Assembly (NCBI GenBank): GCA_002439165.1
Contig: DJTE01000041.1
Location: 1-64,000, forward strand
Direction: 5' to 3'
DNA length: 64,000 nt
From: Chryseobacterium indologenes
GTDB lineage: Bacteria > Bacteroidota > Bacteroidia > Flavobacteriales > Weeksellaceae
The position numbers and the translations under genes were made by a program. This document shows, in pieces, positions 8,842 through 18,259 of this stretch. The notes under the pieces are model-generated. The model was given only the letters and a program-made list of their open reading frames with translations, made no database searches and was not told the origin of the DNA. Each line of letters starts with the position of its first letter. Within the stretch, counting starts at the first letter, position 1.

Positions 8842-11831
8842 TTATTTAAAGTTAACATTAAGCCCGAAAAGGAACGAGCGCGGTCTTGAGTAAATATTAT
8901 TGTCAATTCCCAGATAAACTTCAGGATCCAGCCCGCTGTATTTGGTGATGACAAAGACATTCTGCATAGATAAATTCACACCCAGGTCAAATTTGTTGCT
9001 GATGTTTTTAAAATTATGCCCTAAAGTAATGTTATCCATCCTGAAGAAGGAGGCCTTTTCAAGGAAGAAATCCGAGTAAAGCTGAAGGTTGTTGAATCCC
9101 TGTTCCGCTGTGTAGGTCAGGATATTGCTGTACGTTCCGTTACCTGAATTGGCTTTCGTTTTATAGTCTTTGGATTTCACATTATTATAAACATAGTTTC
9201 CGAAATTAGCATGACCGTTGAATCCCAGGTACCAGTTTTTATAGCTTACTTTTGAGGAAATTCCCAGATAAGACTTCGGCATCGGACTTTTATCCTTTAC
9301 CAGTCCGCCTTTATATTTTCCTTCAACAGGTTTCCCGTTGGCATCATATTCCTGCTGATAAAGATAGAACGTATACGGAGAATACCCGATTGAATGGATC
9401 TGGATCGTTCCTGCGGTAGCCCCTGAAACATTTCCTATATTCACTCCATAATCAGGGCTGTCAACCAGGGTAAGTTTGGTGATTTCAGATTTATTGAAGG
9501 AAAGGTTCATGTCTACATTCCACTGCCAGTTTTCCGTTTTTACGGGAATGGTATTCAAGGTAAGCTCTACCCCTTTATTCTCCATAGATCCGATATTGGT
9601 GTAGATCATATTGGTAAGATTGGAGCCGGCAGCTACGGAAATCTTATTCAGGAGGTCGTCCGTTGTTCTCTTATATACCTCTACTGTTCCGGATACCCTG
9701 TTTTTAAGGATTCCGAAATCCAGGCCGACATTGTAGGTAGATGTTGTTTCCCATTTCAGGTTGGGATCGTAGCCGTTCGGACGGATGGTCTGGTAAAACT
9801 GGTTCCCGAACTGGTACATGGCATTGGACTGGCTGAAAGTATAGGTCTGCATCCATTCATAATCTCCGCCAATGTCCTGTTGTCCGGTTTTTCCGTAGCT
9901 CAGTCTTAATTTCAAATCAGAGAAAATATTCTTGCCTTTCAGGAAGCCTTCTTCATTGATCTTCCAGGCAAAAGCAGCCGAAGGGAAAAGCCCCCAGTGG
10001 TTAGCTTTTGAAAAACGTGAAGAGCCGTCATTCCTTAATGTTGCTGTAAAGAGGTAGCGGTCTTTGAAGCTGTAATTCAGACGTCCGTAAAACGAAACAA
10101 GATAATATTCGGATTTGGTGACAATATCCCTGTATATCTTTGATCCGGTAAGGTTGGTCTGGCTATCATCATAGCTTTTCCAGAATTTCTGCCATGAGTA
10201 ACCTCCCATCACATTGATCTTATGGCTGCCGATACTTTTGTTATAATCGGCGTAAAGATCCAGCTGGAGGTTCTGCTTTTTTTGGGTATATGCTTCCGTA
10301 AGGCCCTGGCCGTCATTTCCGATAGAAGTCCATGCCAGAGGAGAGTTGTCCGGAACAAATACGTCTCCGTCACTTTTCAGCATATCAAAACCTGCATTGA
10401 CGTTTAATTTTAAATCCTCAAATCCGTGGATTTTATAATCCATCTGAATATTTCCGATATGACGGATTACTTTAGATTCATCTTTTCTCAGATCGAGAAC
10501 GGAAACAGGATTGGATCCGGCCTGCGTGATCGGCTTTCCTGCGGCATCTGTCCAGATGAAGTAACCCAGGCCATAAGGCGTAGAACTGTCATATACCGGG
10601 CGGGTAGGGTCAAAAGATGCTGCACCGCTTGCCGGATTGGAAATAAAATCATTATTCTCGATGCTCGGTTTATAGTTCAGGTTTACATTAAGATGTTTAT
10701 CGAAGAAAGAAGGATTCAGGGCAAGGCTCATATTCATTCTTTCATAGGCATTTTTACGGATAATCCCTTCCTGATTGGTGTAGCCTAATGATAAACGGTA
10801 AGGAATTTCTTTAACAGCACCGGTCATACTGAAATTCTGGTCGTTACTCACCGCAGTACGGTAGATCTCATCCTGCCAGTTGGTGCTGAAGGTTCCAAGC
10901 CCGTTAATAACGGTACTGTTGCCTGCATATTGGCTTTTAATGAAATTTCTGTATTCATCACCGCTCAGAACATCCAGCATTTTGGGATTATAACTCACCT
11001 TTGTAGATGATGAATACTGATATCTGGTCTTTTTACTCCCTTTTTTGGTGGTGATAATGATGACCCCATTGGAAGCACGGGAACCGTAAATTGCTGTTGA
11101 GGAAGCATCTTTAAGGACAGTATAGGTTTCTATATCATTCGGATTGATCATTCCCAGGATATTGCTGGATCCTGAAGTTGCAGAATTGTCTATGGCAATC
11201 CCGTCAATAACGATCAGAGGATCGTTGCTGGCGGAAAGGGAAGACCCTCCTCTGATCCTGATCGTAGAACCTGCACCGGGAGCTCCTCCGGGTGAAATGA
11301 TATTCACCCCGGCAGCTTTTCCTGCCAGTGCATCCTGTGCAGAAACCGGGCTTCCGTTGTTCTCACTGTCAATTTTTACCGTGGTGAGTGAACCTGTGGC
11401 ATCCGATTTCTTTACTTTTCCGTATCCGATGATGACTACTTCATCAATTTTTTCTCCTTTATGGCAAGAGTATCTGATGCGGAAAAGTTTTCTGAGTTTT
11501 GTGCAACCGCTTTGCGGGCAGCCGTTTTTCTGAGAATAACCGTATTGTTCCTGATCTCGTATTCCAGCGGATAATTTTTCCTGAGATAAGTAAGAGACTG
11601 CTCCAGGGATGAGTAATTGATATTGTTTTCATCAATAAGAACATCCTTGAAATCTGAGCTGGAATACAGGAACTGAACTTTTGACGTTTTGCTGAGTTTG
11701 TCAAGAACTTTGGAAATGGGTACCCGGTTTACCTTTTGCTGAGTAGCCGGAGAGGTCCTGTTTTGCCCGTAATGAAGAGCGGGTGTCCCGATTGAAACCA
11801 GTAAAACAATGGAGATTATTGTTTTTTTCAT
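8842..11831 (-). pseudogene. SusC/RagA-type TonB-dependent transporter, interrupted by a one-base frameshift
   Basis: Two frames make one gene. The first runs from ATG 11831 to a stop at 11436-11438 and encodes a signal peptide plus an STN domain (residues ~28-100, VPISKVLDKLSK). The second runs from about 11448 to 8842 and encodes the plug and beta-barrel. The break is in a run of six A on the coding strand (plus positions 11448-11453). With a seventh A the reading becomes EKKIDEVVIIGYGKVKKSDATG, the usual SusC TonB-box and plug start. The intact product would be about 996 residues. The plug has GSTIRIRGGSSLSASNDPL and DASSTAIYGSRASNGVIIITTK; the barrel ends RSFLFGLNVNFK. No carboxypeptidase-like domain lies between STN and plug. 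As read, the protein is truncated at 131 residues unless slippage restores the frame. Confidence 0.9.
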
Positions 11832-11884
11832 AAATTTGGGAGTTAAACTTTATTAGACTTTCGCGAGTTGTAAGAGTTAATCCG

Positions 11885-11917
11885 GCATCGATAACGCCAA
11901 TTATCGGTGCTTTTTTT
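11885..11917 (+). other. Hairpin in the fecR-susC gap
   Basis: GCATCGATAA / TTATCGGTGC form a 10-bp stem with a six-base loop. A T-run follows on the plus strand, so it looks like a plus-strand terminator. On the minus strand it lies in the 84-base fecR-susC spacer and could act as an mRNA processing or stabilising structure. Confidence 0.45.
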
Positions 11918-12737
11918 ATTGTAATTCTATTTCTTTGTCTGATATTTTTACCGTTTTCAGGTTGAAAGGGTAGCACACCGCAGATAAAACCTCATCCAGA
12001 TTTCCGGAGAAAGAACCTCTTATCTTTTTGGATTCATATTCTTTCGGATAACGGATTTTTATATGGTATACCTGCTCCAGTTCAGAGATAATTGTTCCGA
12101 AACTGTCATCCTGAAAAGAAAAATCCCGTTTGGAATCTGCAGCGTAATAGGTCTGCTTTACATTTTCTGTTTTCTGGTTCCAGCTTTCATTAGGCAGTAA
12201 ATAAGTGGTCTTACCATGATGGGTGATCATTACTTTACCTTCAAATAATTCCACTTTCTGGCTGCCGCTTGTCTGATCCAGGAAAAATTTCGTTCCCAGG
12301 ACCTGAACTTCAAAATCTCTGGCATTGATACGGAACGGCCTGGCCTTATCTTTGGCAATATCAAAAGTGGCTTTACCGGTAAAGGTGATATTTCTGCCGG
12401 TCTGGCCAAAGTCAGGGGCAAGGACAAGTGTACTGTGGGGTTCCAGCACAATACGGCTTCCGTCCGGAAGACTGACGGTTCTGGTATAATCGGAACTGGA
12501 ATAATATTGCATTCTTATCTCTTCTTTCGGCATTGGGGACGGGGAATACCACATGCTAAAGATTCCTGTGAGTATCACAGCAGCAGCTGCGGCCCAGTAC
12601 CATTTCCTGTAATGATTTTTACGGGACTTCAATTTACGTTCAATACCTGCCCTGATGCGGGCATCCGTAAGGTCGTCGATCTTCTGGTCTTCCCTGCGGG
12701 CTTCTTCCCATCTGTTTCTGAAATTTTTGTCTTCCAT
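11916..12737 (-). CDS. FecR-family anti-sigma factor (transmembrane sensor)
   Basis: This 273-residue inner-membrane protein relays a signal from the STN domain of the SusC transporter to an ECF sigma factor. Residues 1-55 are the cytoplasmic sigma-binding part (MEDKNFRNRWEEARREDQ). A membrane helix follows at ~60-78 (WYWAAAAAVILTGIFSMWY). The periplasmic FecR domain begins near residue 95 (RTVSLPDGSRIVLEPHSTL) with the hallmark VLGTKFFLDQ, and ends in a secretin/TonB-like domain (IRGSFSGNLDEVLSAVCYPF). ATG 12737 was chosen over an upstream start at 12779, which lies before the 32-bp promoter-like box. Its cognate sigma factor is not adjacent: the likely partner is at 47962-48453, separated by the prophage. 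Confidence 0.93.
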   Translation of the reverse strand: MEDKNFRNRWEEARREDQKIDDLTDARIRAGIERKLKSRKNHYRKWYWAAAAAVILTGIFSMWYSPSPMPKEEIRMQYYSSSDYTRTVSLPDGSRIVLEPHSTLVLAPDFGQTGRNITFTGKATFDIAKDKARPFRINARDFEVQVLGTKFFLDQTSGSQKVELFEGKVMITHHGKTTYLLPNESWNQKTENVKQTYYAADSKRDFSFQDDSFGTIISELEQVYHIKIRYPKEYESKKIRGSFSGNLDEVLSAVCYPFNLKTVKISDKEIELQ

Positions 12738-12750
12738 AATGTTCTTATTG

Positions 12751-12782
12751 AGTATTACGCGGAAATCCCGAATCGTCAACCT
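12751..12782 (-). promoter_or_regulatory. Candidate ECF-sigma promoter upstream of fecR (copy A)
   Basis: On the minus strand this box begins AGGTTGACGATTC and ends CGCGTAATACT. A 32-bp copy with a single mismatch lies upstream of the phosphatase gene at 46531-46562. Both sit just before genes of the same locus, as expected for a cis-acting element of the local ECF sigma factor. If it is a promoter the fecR leader would be very short, because only 13 bases separate the box from the start codon. An operator role is the alternative. Confidence 0.6.
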
Positions 12783-12838
12783 TTAAAATTAATTTTTAGA
12801 ATAATATTTTTTAAAGTACTGATATTCAGTGTTTTATT

Positions 12839-13304
12839 TTACAGGGACTTTGTCAGTGTTTCCAGGTAGTTCCTTACGTCCTTCCACTGGTAATAAGGGA
12901 AACTTCCTGACTGAACCGGAATATGAACTTCTTTTTCATTATGAAGGAATTTTACCAGAATATCATCCTTTTTATTCCTGTAAAAAATCAGCTGCAGGTT
13001 GGCTGCCATCGGAGCTGCCTGGAAAGTGTTCCAGACTTTGTAAACATTTTTGGGATCTGCTTCTTCCCTGTTCATTCCTTCAATATTCAGAAAAGCCAGT
13101 AACGGGATGATATTTCCGTCATGACCGAACCGTAAAGAAGCTCCTTTTTTATTATTTTTAATATAATCATCAGCCTCAGCCAGAATATTTTTAACCAGCG
13201 GAGCGGCATTATTCTTTACCAGGCCTTTGCTTAACGGGGAAGGACCGTCATTTACATAGGTCTGATAGTTTATGCTCTGGTAGATATTGAAAATTTCGTC
13301 TTTG
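12839..13304 (-). pseudogene. C-terminal half of histidine acid phosphatase, separated by the prophage
   Basis: An open frame with no start of its own runs from the prophage edge to a stop at 12839. It starts with KDEIFNIYQ and carries the second catalytic motif of the histidine acid phosphatase family as LRFGHDGNIIPLLAFL (His-Asp proton donor). It ends WKDVRNYLETLTKSL. Joining codon AAA (13301-13303) to the fragment ending at 45676 restores DLFTKDEIF with no frame change. The intact enzyme would be about 422 residues. It is inactive as long as the prophage is present. Confidence 0.9.
13301..13304. repeat. Left copy of 4-bp target-site duplication (TTTG)
   Basis: TTTG here equals TTTG at 45676-45679. 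Removing the prophage with one copy rejoins the phosphatase frame exactly. Mu itself makes 5-bp duplications, but the fifth base does not match on either side. Confidence 0.75.
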
Positions 13305-13329
13305 CTTTAACGGTAATACCAAAAGTAAA
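13305..13329 (+). repeat. Left terminal inverted repeat of the prophage
   Basis: These 25 bases match the reverse complement of 45651-45675 at 19 positions, including an unbroken ACCAAAAGTAAA core preceded by CGG. This is the probable transposase-binding end. The outermost base is C, not the usual TG of Mu-family ends. Confidence 0.75.
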
Positions 13330-13390
13330 GGCAAAAATGAAGAAACATAACAATTTGTGAAAATTTCATGTTCACTATATGTTCATTTTT

Positions 13391-13430
13391 AAGATTCTGA
13401 AATTTAATATCTGTTAATTTTCAGAATCTT
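13391..13430 (+). terminator. Long hairpin at the left end of the prophage
   Basis: AAGATTCTGAAA (13391-13402) pairs perfectly with TTTCAGAATCTT (13419-13430), a 12-bp stem with a 16-base loop. On the plus strand it is followed within ten bases by a long T-rich stretch. It lies just beyond the 3' end of the repressor gene. It probably blocks transcription entering the phage from the left, or ends the repressor transcript. Confidence 0.5.
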
Positions 13431-13454
13431 ATCTGCATTTTTTTTTAATTTTTT

Positions 13455-14207
13455 TTATACGGGCCTTCCATAAAAAGTGACTTTATGAATGTATCTGATG
13501 CTGTATTTATCAATAGTAAATTCGCTATAATTTGGAGAAATACAAATTAGTAAAGTGCTGTCTGTGGGGTGCTTAACCAGACGTTTCATCATTCTTTGAT
13601 CATAGGTTATTATCAAATAAATACAATCTGGGTCCAAATTTTCCCATTTTTCTATGAAATTAATCCCAATAATATCTCCTGCTTTTATAATTGGCTCAAA
13701 AGAACAGCCAATTATCGGAAAAAATGCATCACAATGAATGCCAGGCAGGTTTATAAACCCTGTTGGCGTTTCCGGCATGGTAAGTAATTCTCCTACCTTT
13801 CCTGCACTGACAGGGAGATCATAAAAAGGGGCTCCATCATCACTGAAGCTGATTCCGTCTCTAAATTTCAATTTATTAAGTACTGATAAGTAATCCGAGC
13901 CTTTTGGTGCAATTTCGCGAATTTCCCCCTCAATTGATAACTTATTTTTCACATTTGGTTCCATATCATTTTTGTTATCATTTAAGTTATCATCTTCATT
14001 GATAACTTTTTTTTCATTTTTCGTTTCTCCTATTAAAAAGCCCACAGTAACATCTAATGCTATTGCAATTTTCTGCAACTTACTTATAGGAATATCGCTT
14101 TTTCCCTTCTCGTAATCTATATACGAACGCTTCGGAATGCCTGTTCTGGCCACCATTTCATCTTGAGTTAGATTTTTTCGCTCTCTTATCTCTTTGATTT
14201 TCAGCAT
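13455..14207 (-). CDS. Phage repressor: HTH plus S24 self-cleaving peptidase (CI/LexA type)
   Basis: This 250-residue repressor should keep the prophage dormant. Residues 1-62 are an XRE-type helix-turn-helix (MLKIKEIRERKNLTQDEMVARTGIPKRSYIDYEKG). The C-terminal half is an S24/LexA-like domain. The cleavage site is Ala135-Gly136 (VSAGKVG), the nucleophile Ser169 (GCSFEPIIKAGD) and the base Lys208 (MMKRL). The spacings (34 and 39 residues) are close to those of LexA, so RecA-stimulated autocleavage and SOS induction are expected. ATG 14207 opens the HTH; the longer open frame to 14387 crosses the operator region and is unlikely. It is divergent from the Ner/Cro-like gene. Confidence 0.93.
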   Translation of the reverse strand: MLKIKEIRERKNLTQDEMVARTGIPKRSYIDYEKGKSDIPISKLQKIAIALDVTVGFLIGETKNEKKVINEDDNLNDNKNDMEPNVKNKLSIEGEIREIAPKGSDYLSVLNKLKFRDGISFSDDGAPFYDLPVSAGKVGELLTMPETPTGFINLPGIHCDAFFPIIGCSFEPIIKAGDIIGINFIEKWENLDPDCIYLIITYDQRMMKRLVKHPTDSTLLICISPNYSEFTIDKYSIRYIHKVTFYGRPV

Positions 14208-14242
14208 ATTGGAATTATCAAAACGGGAAACCGTAAAAATAT

Positions 14243-14295
14243 TGCAAATTTTTGCATTATATACTTGCGGAATCCTGCAATATGTTATATATTTG
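14243..14295 (+). promoter_or_regulatory. Early lytic promoter with two operator-like palindromes
   Basis: A Bacteroidetes-type promoter is visible: TTG at 14265-14267, 20-base spacer, TATATTTG at 14288-14295, leading to the gene at 14327. Two palindromes overlap or precede it. TGCAAATTTTTGCA at 14243-14256 is perfect apart from the centre; TTGCGGAATCCTGCAA at 14265-14280 is imperfect and covers the TTG element. Both begin with a TTGC or TGCA half-site, as expected for binding by the repressor and the Cro-like protein. The stretch CTTGCGGAATC recurs at 30715-30725 in the late control region. Confidence 0.75.
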
Positions 14296-14326
14296 TACTT
14301 ATTAAACGGTACAAATCTAATTAAAA

Positions 14327-14521
14327 ATGGAAACACTAGCCAAAAAATTAAAAGAAAAGTCAGCAACAGTTTACCAGCGTATTGCAAAAAAGTACGAAAC
14401 AGATGCTGATTATGTAGGTAAGATTGCCAGGGGTGAAAGGGTTCCTGTACGTGGAAAAGGTATAGATATACTTAATGAATTAAAGAAAATAACTAAAAAT
14501 AAGCAATATGAAATCAATTAA
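14327..14521 (+). CDS. Small DNA-binding protein, Ner/Cro-like
   Basis: A 64-residue basic protein, first in the rightward early operon. The middle (SATVYQRIAKKYETDADYVGKIARGER) fits a short helix-turn-helix. Its position, divergent from the S24 repressor and ahead of the transposase, corresponds to Ner of Mu or Cro of lambda, which turn down early and repressor transcription. Function is inferred from position and the probable HTH. Confidence 0.7.
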   Translation: METLAKKLKEKSATVYQRIAKKYETDADYVGKIARGERVPVRGKGIDILNELKKITKNKQYEIN

Positions 14522-14664
14522 AATGATAGTACAATCAGTACTTAAATACAGGACTTCTGTTTTGACAATTTTTGCAGAACCTCTTATCTGTCATGAATGG
14601 TTTTTATTCGGGAAATACAAGGTTTATCAATCGTTTAGAAGCTTAAGATAATCTAATCAACACA

Positions 14665-14708
14665 TCTCAAATGGTTAACAAAGGGGTTCGATTCCCCTTC
14701 TGAGAACA
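14665..14708 (+). ncRNA. tRNA-like minihelix 1 (acceptor stem plus T-arm, no anticodon arm)
   Basis: The T-arm is canonical: AGGGG (14682-14686), loop TTCGATT (14687-14693), CCCCT (14694-14698). The next seven bases TCTGAGA (14699-14705) pair with TCTCAAA (14665-14671), giving a seven-position acceptor stem with one A.C mismatch. ACA follows. Only ten bases (TGGTTAACAA) join the acceptor 5' strand to the T-arm, so D and anticodon arms are missing. A second element with the same plan lies at 19081-19122. It sits 11 bases before the transposase start codon. An RNase P/RNase Z processing signal or an EF-Tu-binding mimic is my inference. Confidence 0.6.
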
Positions 14709-14719
14709 ATATCTAAAAA

Positions 14720-16816
14720 ATGAATTTTCAACTAACTGACATACTAATAAAACAAAATAACGGATGCGATACTCTATGGTTATCACAACGTTTAATTATG
14801 GAGGTATGTGATTTAGAAGAAGCTTATTTAAAAGTTGCAAGAAACCGCTATAAAGCAACGGTTCGTGCTTGTGACTTAGCTAAATCTAAGGATTTCATGC
14901 CAGATTCAGGGAAATCATGGAGATATGGAAAGCATTCTGGGCAGTTTTATTACTCCCTTGCTAATATTCCGAATAAAGCCCCTAAGATGTACCGTTCACT
15001 ATTTGGTGATGATGTAACTCTTTTAGATGCCTATAAAAAGGCTTGTAAGTCAAAAGAAGATACAAACCTGGCTGAAAGATTTAAAAAGCATTTAAAGGCC
15101 GTTTCAAAGCTTTATTCACCTTATTATAATGATGTTAATGACATTCAAAGGATAGCTTTATCTAAAGCTTGTGCAGTTTTAGATTTTATTTTGGAAGAAA
15201 AGGATAATTATCCAGGTACTGCAAATAAGCTGTACAAGGATTTAAGCCCTGTCATTTCTGATCTTAATCTGCAATATATACCCCATAACTATCTAAAATT
15301 AAAGGAGAAAATCACTTTATTAGAAACTACTGACCAAGCAATAATAGATGTTATTCACTTACCTCGTATTGGTAATAGTAATGCTGAAATATACAATGAT
15401 CCTGAAGTGTTCAGTTGGGTTATGCAGATGCGTTCAATGCCTCAGAACTACTCTAATGAGTACATAATAAGAAAAGTTACTGAATTTTGCGAATTAACGC
15501 TTAAAAAAACGCCTTCTCGCAGATGGTTCGGACAAACCATATTAGAACAGCCAAAAACCAATTTTTTGACCGGCTTAAAGCGTTTTGGTGCAAATAGCCG
15601 GAAATCTCACATACATCGTTCTTACATCCCAATGCAGAATGCCCTTTTTGCAGGTGATTGCTGGGAAATGGATGCTACACGTGTTAACATGATAGCACAC
15701 AAGGCAGAAGATGGAAAGGAAAGATATATAAATGTTGTTGCAGTGCGTGATGTTCATTCTGGTGATGTTTTAGGCTATTCATTTGACTACTCAGAAAACC
15801 ATGTGGTTTATTTGGAAGCAATGAAGATGGCTGTACAGAATGCCGGTTATCTTCCGTATGAATGGGTAATGGATAAATTTCCAGGGCACAATACACCCCA
15901 AATGAAAGATCTTTTTGAAAGACTTGAAGCTTTAGGTGTTGAAATTACTTTTACTTCTAAAGCTAATGACAAGGCAAAAATTGAAAGATGGTTCAGGACC
16001 CTTCAGTCAGTTTTCTTTATGGATTCTAAATATTTTTATGGTGAAGGTATACAGTCAAGAACAGCATACGCTCACCGTTCACCGGAATATTTACAAAGAA
16101 TTAAAAAAGAAGCTGCAAAAAATAAAGACTGGGATTTACAGGCAAATATTGATGAAGCTTCAGTCCATATAGAGAAATACAGAAATACAAAGCTTTCAGC
16201 ATATTCGAGAAAGCACGGAACTGTACATTATTCACCTGCACAGATTCATGAATACAGTGAGAAACCGCACGTTAATTTTATTCCTGATTCTACAATGTCA
16301 CAGTTGTTTGGTTTGAGAAAAGAGATCACACTAAGACATAATGGACAGATTTCTACTGAGATTGTAGGAGTTGAATTTGATTATATGATAAGCCCTGCTT
16401 ACTTCGATATAATGGCTAATTACTTCAATAAAAAGATTGTAATGACTTATGATATGAATGACCTATCTGTTGTCTATTTATGGGAGAAAAAGGCCCCTTT
16501 ATTAGTCTCGCTTTGTGAAGCAGAACTATTTGAAAAAGTTCAAACTAAAGGAAAAAATAAAGACTTAGGGAAAGTAAGCCAGGCGAAAGCAAGAGCAAAT
16601 AAAATTGCAGAACTAAAGGAACGAGAATTAAGTTCAATCATTGGCGAAGATTCTGCTATGATGGGAATATATACAGATAAAACTTCAATTAATGTCTTCG
16701 AGGATGACTATTTGAATGACAGTTATAAAATACCTCTAAAAAAGGCTTCAGGAGACGGCCTATCTTCCGAAGATGTTGAAAATGTAGTCCTTAGAAATAT
16801 TTACGAAAATTATTAA
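14720..16816 (+). CDS. MuA-like DDE transposase
   Basis: A 698-residue transposase that would cut and join the phage ends during integration and replicative transposition. The N-terminal ~250 residues hold the DNA-binding part. The catalytic rve/RNase H-fold domain has Asp318 (CWEMDATR), Asp385 (WVMDKFPGHNT) and Glu422 (KAKIERWFRTLQ). The first spacing, 67 residues, equals that between the MuA catalytic aspartates as I recall them. A C-terminal beta-barrel and tail follow. The MuB-like ATPase gene begins 3 bases after the stop. All catalytic residues are present. Confidence 0.95.
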   Translation: MNFQLTDILIKQNNGCDTLWLSQRLIMEVCDLEEAYLKVARNRYKATVRACDLAKSKDFMPDSGKSWRYGKHSGQFYYSLANIPNKAPKMYRSLFGDDVTLLDAYKKACKSKEDTNLAERFKKHLKAVSKLYSPYYNDVNDIQRIALSKACAVLDFILEEKDNYPGTANKLYKDLSPVISDLNLQYIPHNYLKLKEKITLLETTDQAIIDVIHLPRIGNSNAEIYNDPEVFSWVMQMRSMPQNYSNEYIIRKVTEFCELTLKKTPSRRWFGQTILEQPKTNFLTGLKRFGANSRKSHIHRSYIPMQNALFAGDCWEMDATRVNMIAHKAEDGKERYINVVAVRDVHSGDVLGYSFDYSENHVVYLEAMKMAVQNAGYLPYEWVMDKFPGHNTPQMKDLFERLEALGVEITFTSKANDKAKIERWFRTLQSVFFMDSKYFYGEGIQSRTAYAHRSPEYLQRIKKEAAKNKDWDLQANIDEASVHIEKYRNTKLSAYSRKHGTVHYSPAQIHEYSEKPHVNFIPDSTMSQLFGLRKEITLRHNGQISTEIVGVEFDYMISPAYFDIMANYFNKKIVMTYDMNDLSVVYLWEKKAPLLVSLCEAELFEKVQTKGKNKDLGKVSQAKARANKIAELKERELSSIIGEDSAMMGIYTDKTSINVFEDDYLNDSYKIPLKKASGDGLSSEDVENVVLRNIYENY

Positions 16817-16819
16817 GAT

Positions 16820-17743
16820 ATGACAAATTTACAGAAGACTGCGATTGTAGCAGTAATAAATACAGAAAAAGAAAGGCTGGGCAGCTACGGACAAGTAGCT
16901 GTTAAGGCCGATGTTTCAGCTGCAACCATTACCCAAATGAATAAAGGGAATTGGGATCTTATCAAGGATGAAATGTGGATTAAAGTAGGTAAAGCTTGCG
17001 GATGGGATGATTCACAATGGCAAATAGCTGAAACAATCAACTATAAAAAAGTTGCAAAAATCTGCAATGATGCAAAAGAATATAGCCTTTTTATGATTAT
17101 TAGTGATAAAGCTGGAATTGGTAAAAGTGCTCCCTTAAAATCCTACTCACAAAGTAATGCAGAACACGGAGTTTTTTATATCCGTTGTCGGGAATGGTCA
17201 AAGCGTGAGTTCCTGACTGAATTATGTATGGTTTTAGGTATAGATATAGGGAAATCATATATCCATATTGATAAACTGGGAATGAAAGTCTGTGAATTTT
17301 TCCGTAAAAGATCCGGTCAGAAACCACAATTAAATATTGATGAAGCGGGCAAACTAAAGGATTCAGCTTTAAGATGGTTCATTCATCTTTATAATGAGAC
17401 TGAAGATGAAATGTCAGTAATACTTGCTGGAACTCCTGATCTACAACAAAGACTAACAAGAGGAGTGAAGCTTAAAAAGTTAGGTTTTGATGAATTGGAA
17501 AGCCGGTTCGGACGGGCTTACATCAATTTGATAGGTGCGACAATTAATTGTGTTCAAAAGATTTGCTCCGCAAATGGGATAACTGATTCGGTAATACAAA
17601 ATAAAATATTTGAAGAGTTGAAACCTACATTTAAAGAAATCAGTATTGACAAAAACCAGGTTCAAAATGTTAAGGTTATAGATGATCTTAGAAGGCTTAA
17701 AAGAACGGTTATCAGAGAAAAAATAAAACTTCAAAACATATAA
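16820..17743 (+). CDS. MuB-like AAA ATPase (transposition target selector)
   Basis: A 307-residue protein with an N-terminal helix-turn-helix (VAVKADVSAATITQMNKGNW) and an AAA ATPase core. Walker A is DKAGIGKSA with Lys102; Walker B is PQLNIDEAGKL. A sensor-like LAGTPDL follows. MuB homologs bind DNA non-specifically, deliver target DNA to the transposase and confer target immunity. It is directly downstream of the transposase, as in Mu. Confidence 0.93.
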   Translation: MTNLQKTAIVAVINTEKERLGSYGQVAVKADVSAATITQMNKGNWDLIKDEMWIKVGKACGWDDSQWQIAETINYKKVAKICNDAKEYSLFMIISDKAGIGKSAPLKSYSQSNAEHGVFYIRCREWSKREFLTELCMVLGIDIGKSYIHIDKLGMKVCEFFRKRSGQKPQLNIDEAGKLKDSALRWFIHLYNETEDEMSVILAGTPDLQQRLTRGVKLKKLGFDELESRFGRAYINLIGATINCVQKICSANGITDSVIQNKIFEELKPTFKEISIDKNQVQNVKVIDDLRRLKRTVIREKIKLQNI

Positions 17744-17745
17744 TA

Positions 17746-18102
17746 ATGATAAAAGAATTAATAGATCAGGGATTTTGCTTTGCAGTTTTGCAAAGCTATT
17801 CCTATCTGACGAAAAAAAAACTTCTGGAAAATCAACAATATGAATTAATTGGAAGTAAAAGGGACTACAAAGATTTAAAAAAGTTTGGATTTGTACGGAA
17901 TATAAGCTTTCAGATTCCCGTAAGTCACCAGAACCCTGAAGAAATTGTATCTCAAATTTTAGATACAGAAGAAATAAAAGAGTTCAGATCTATTCGTGAA
18001 GAATACTTTACAAAGGTTACAGAAACAAAAGACGGCACAGTGTGGGAGATCTCCGGAAAATCATTTAAACAATATTTAAAAAAACATGGAATACATTCCT
18101 AA
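17746..18102 (+). CDS. Phage early hypothetical protein
   Basis: 118 residues starting 2 bases after the MuB-like stop, so translationally linked to it. The sequence is mixed alpha/beta with many Lys and Glu (GSKRDYKDLKKFGFVRNISF, then QILDTEEIKEFRSIREEYF). No family recognised. Its 3' end overlaps the start of the next small gene. Confidence 0.7.
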   Translation: MIKELIDQGFCFAVLQSYSYLTKKKLLENQQYELIGSKRDYKDLKKFGFVRNISFQIPVSHQNPEEIVSQILDTEEIKEFRSIREEYFTKVTETKDGTVWEISGKSFKQYLKKHGIHS

Positions 18103-18259
18103 AGACCTGTCTAAACTTTGTCTGAAAGAATTGGAACAACGAAAACAGATATTAGAATGGCAGATTACAATAGCAAGAGACGGTCACACGCTCAGAGAAA
18201 AACAAGCCCGTCTAAAAGAAGTAATGAACCAAATAACAATAAAAAAACCAGTATTATGA
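18086..18259 (+). CDS. Small phage protein, charged helical, 57 residues
   Basis: ATG 18086 lies inside the end of the previous gene, and its TGA at 18257-18259 overlaps the ATG of the DUF3164 gene (ATGA). The product (starts MEYIPKDLSKLCLKELEQRK) is a probable coiled helix. Overlaps at both ends support real translation in the operon. An alternative reading, a longer TTG start at 18118 for the DUF3164 gene in another frame, is less likely. Confidence 0.6.
   Translation: MEYIPKDLSKLCLKELEQRKQILEWQITIARDGHTLREKQARLKEVMNQITIKKPVL

Noticed and set aside
8835..8960. Longer SusD starting at 8960
   Set aside because: It would overlap the susC barrel end and hide the lipobox; ATG 8834 gives a standard lipoprotein.
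11436..11460. Programmed frameshift in SusC
   Set aside because: The site reads G AAA AAA, not a full X XXY YYZ heptamer, and SusC genes are not known to use frameshifting; a deletion is simpler, though slippage was not excluded.
14208..14387. Longer repressor starting at 14387
   Set aside because: The extension translates the operator region and the start of the divergent gene; the HTH begins at ATG 14207.
14600..14710. A complete tRNA gene before the transposase
   Set aside because: Only the T-arm and an acceptor-like stem are present; no D-arm or anticodon arm fits in the ten-base linker, and no better 5' strand is found upstream.
18118..18255. TTG start for the DUF3164 gene
   Set aside because: The extension is a basic low-complexity translation of the overlapping 57-residue gene; ATG 18256 is tightly coupled to that gene's stop.
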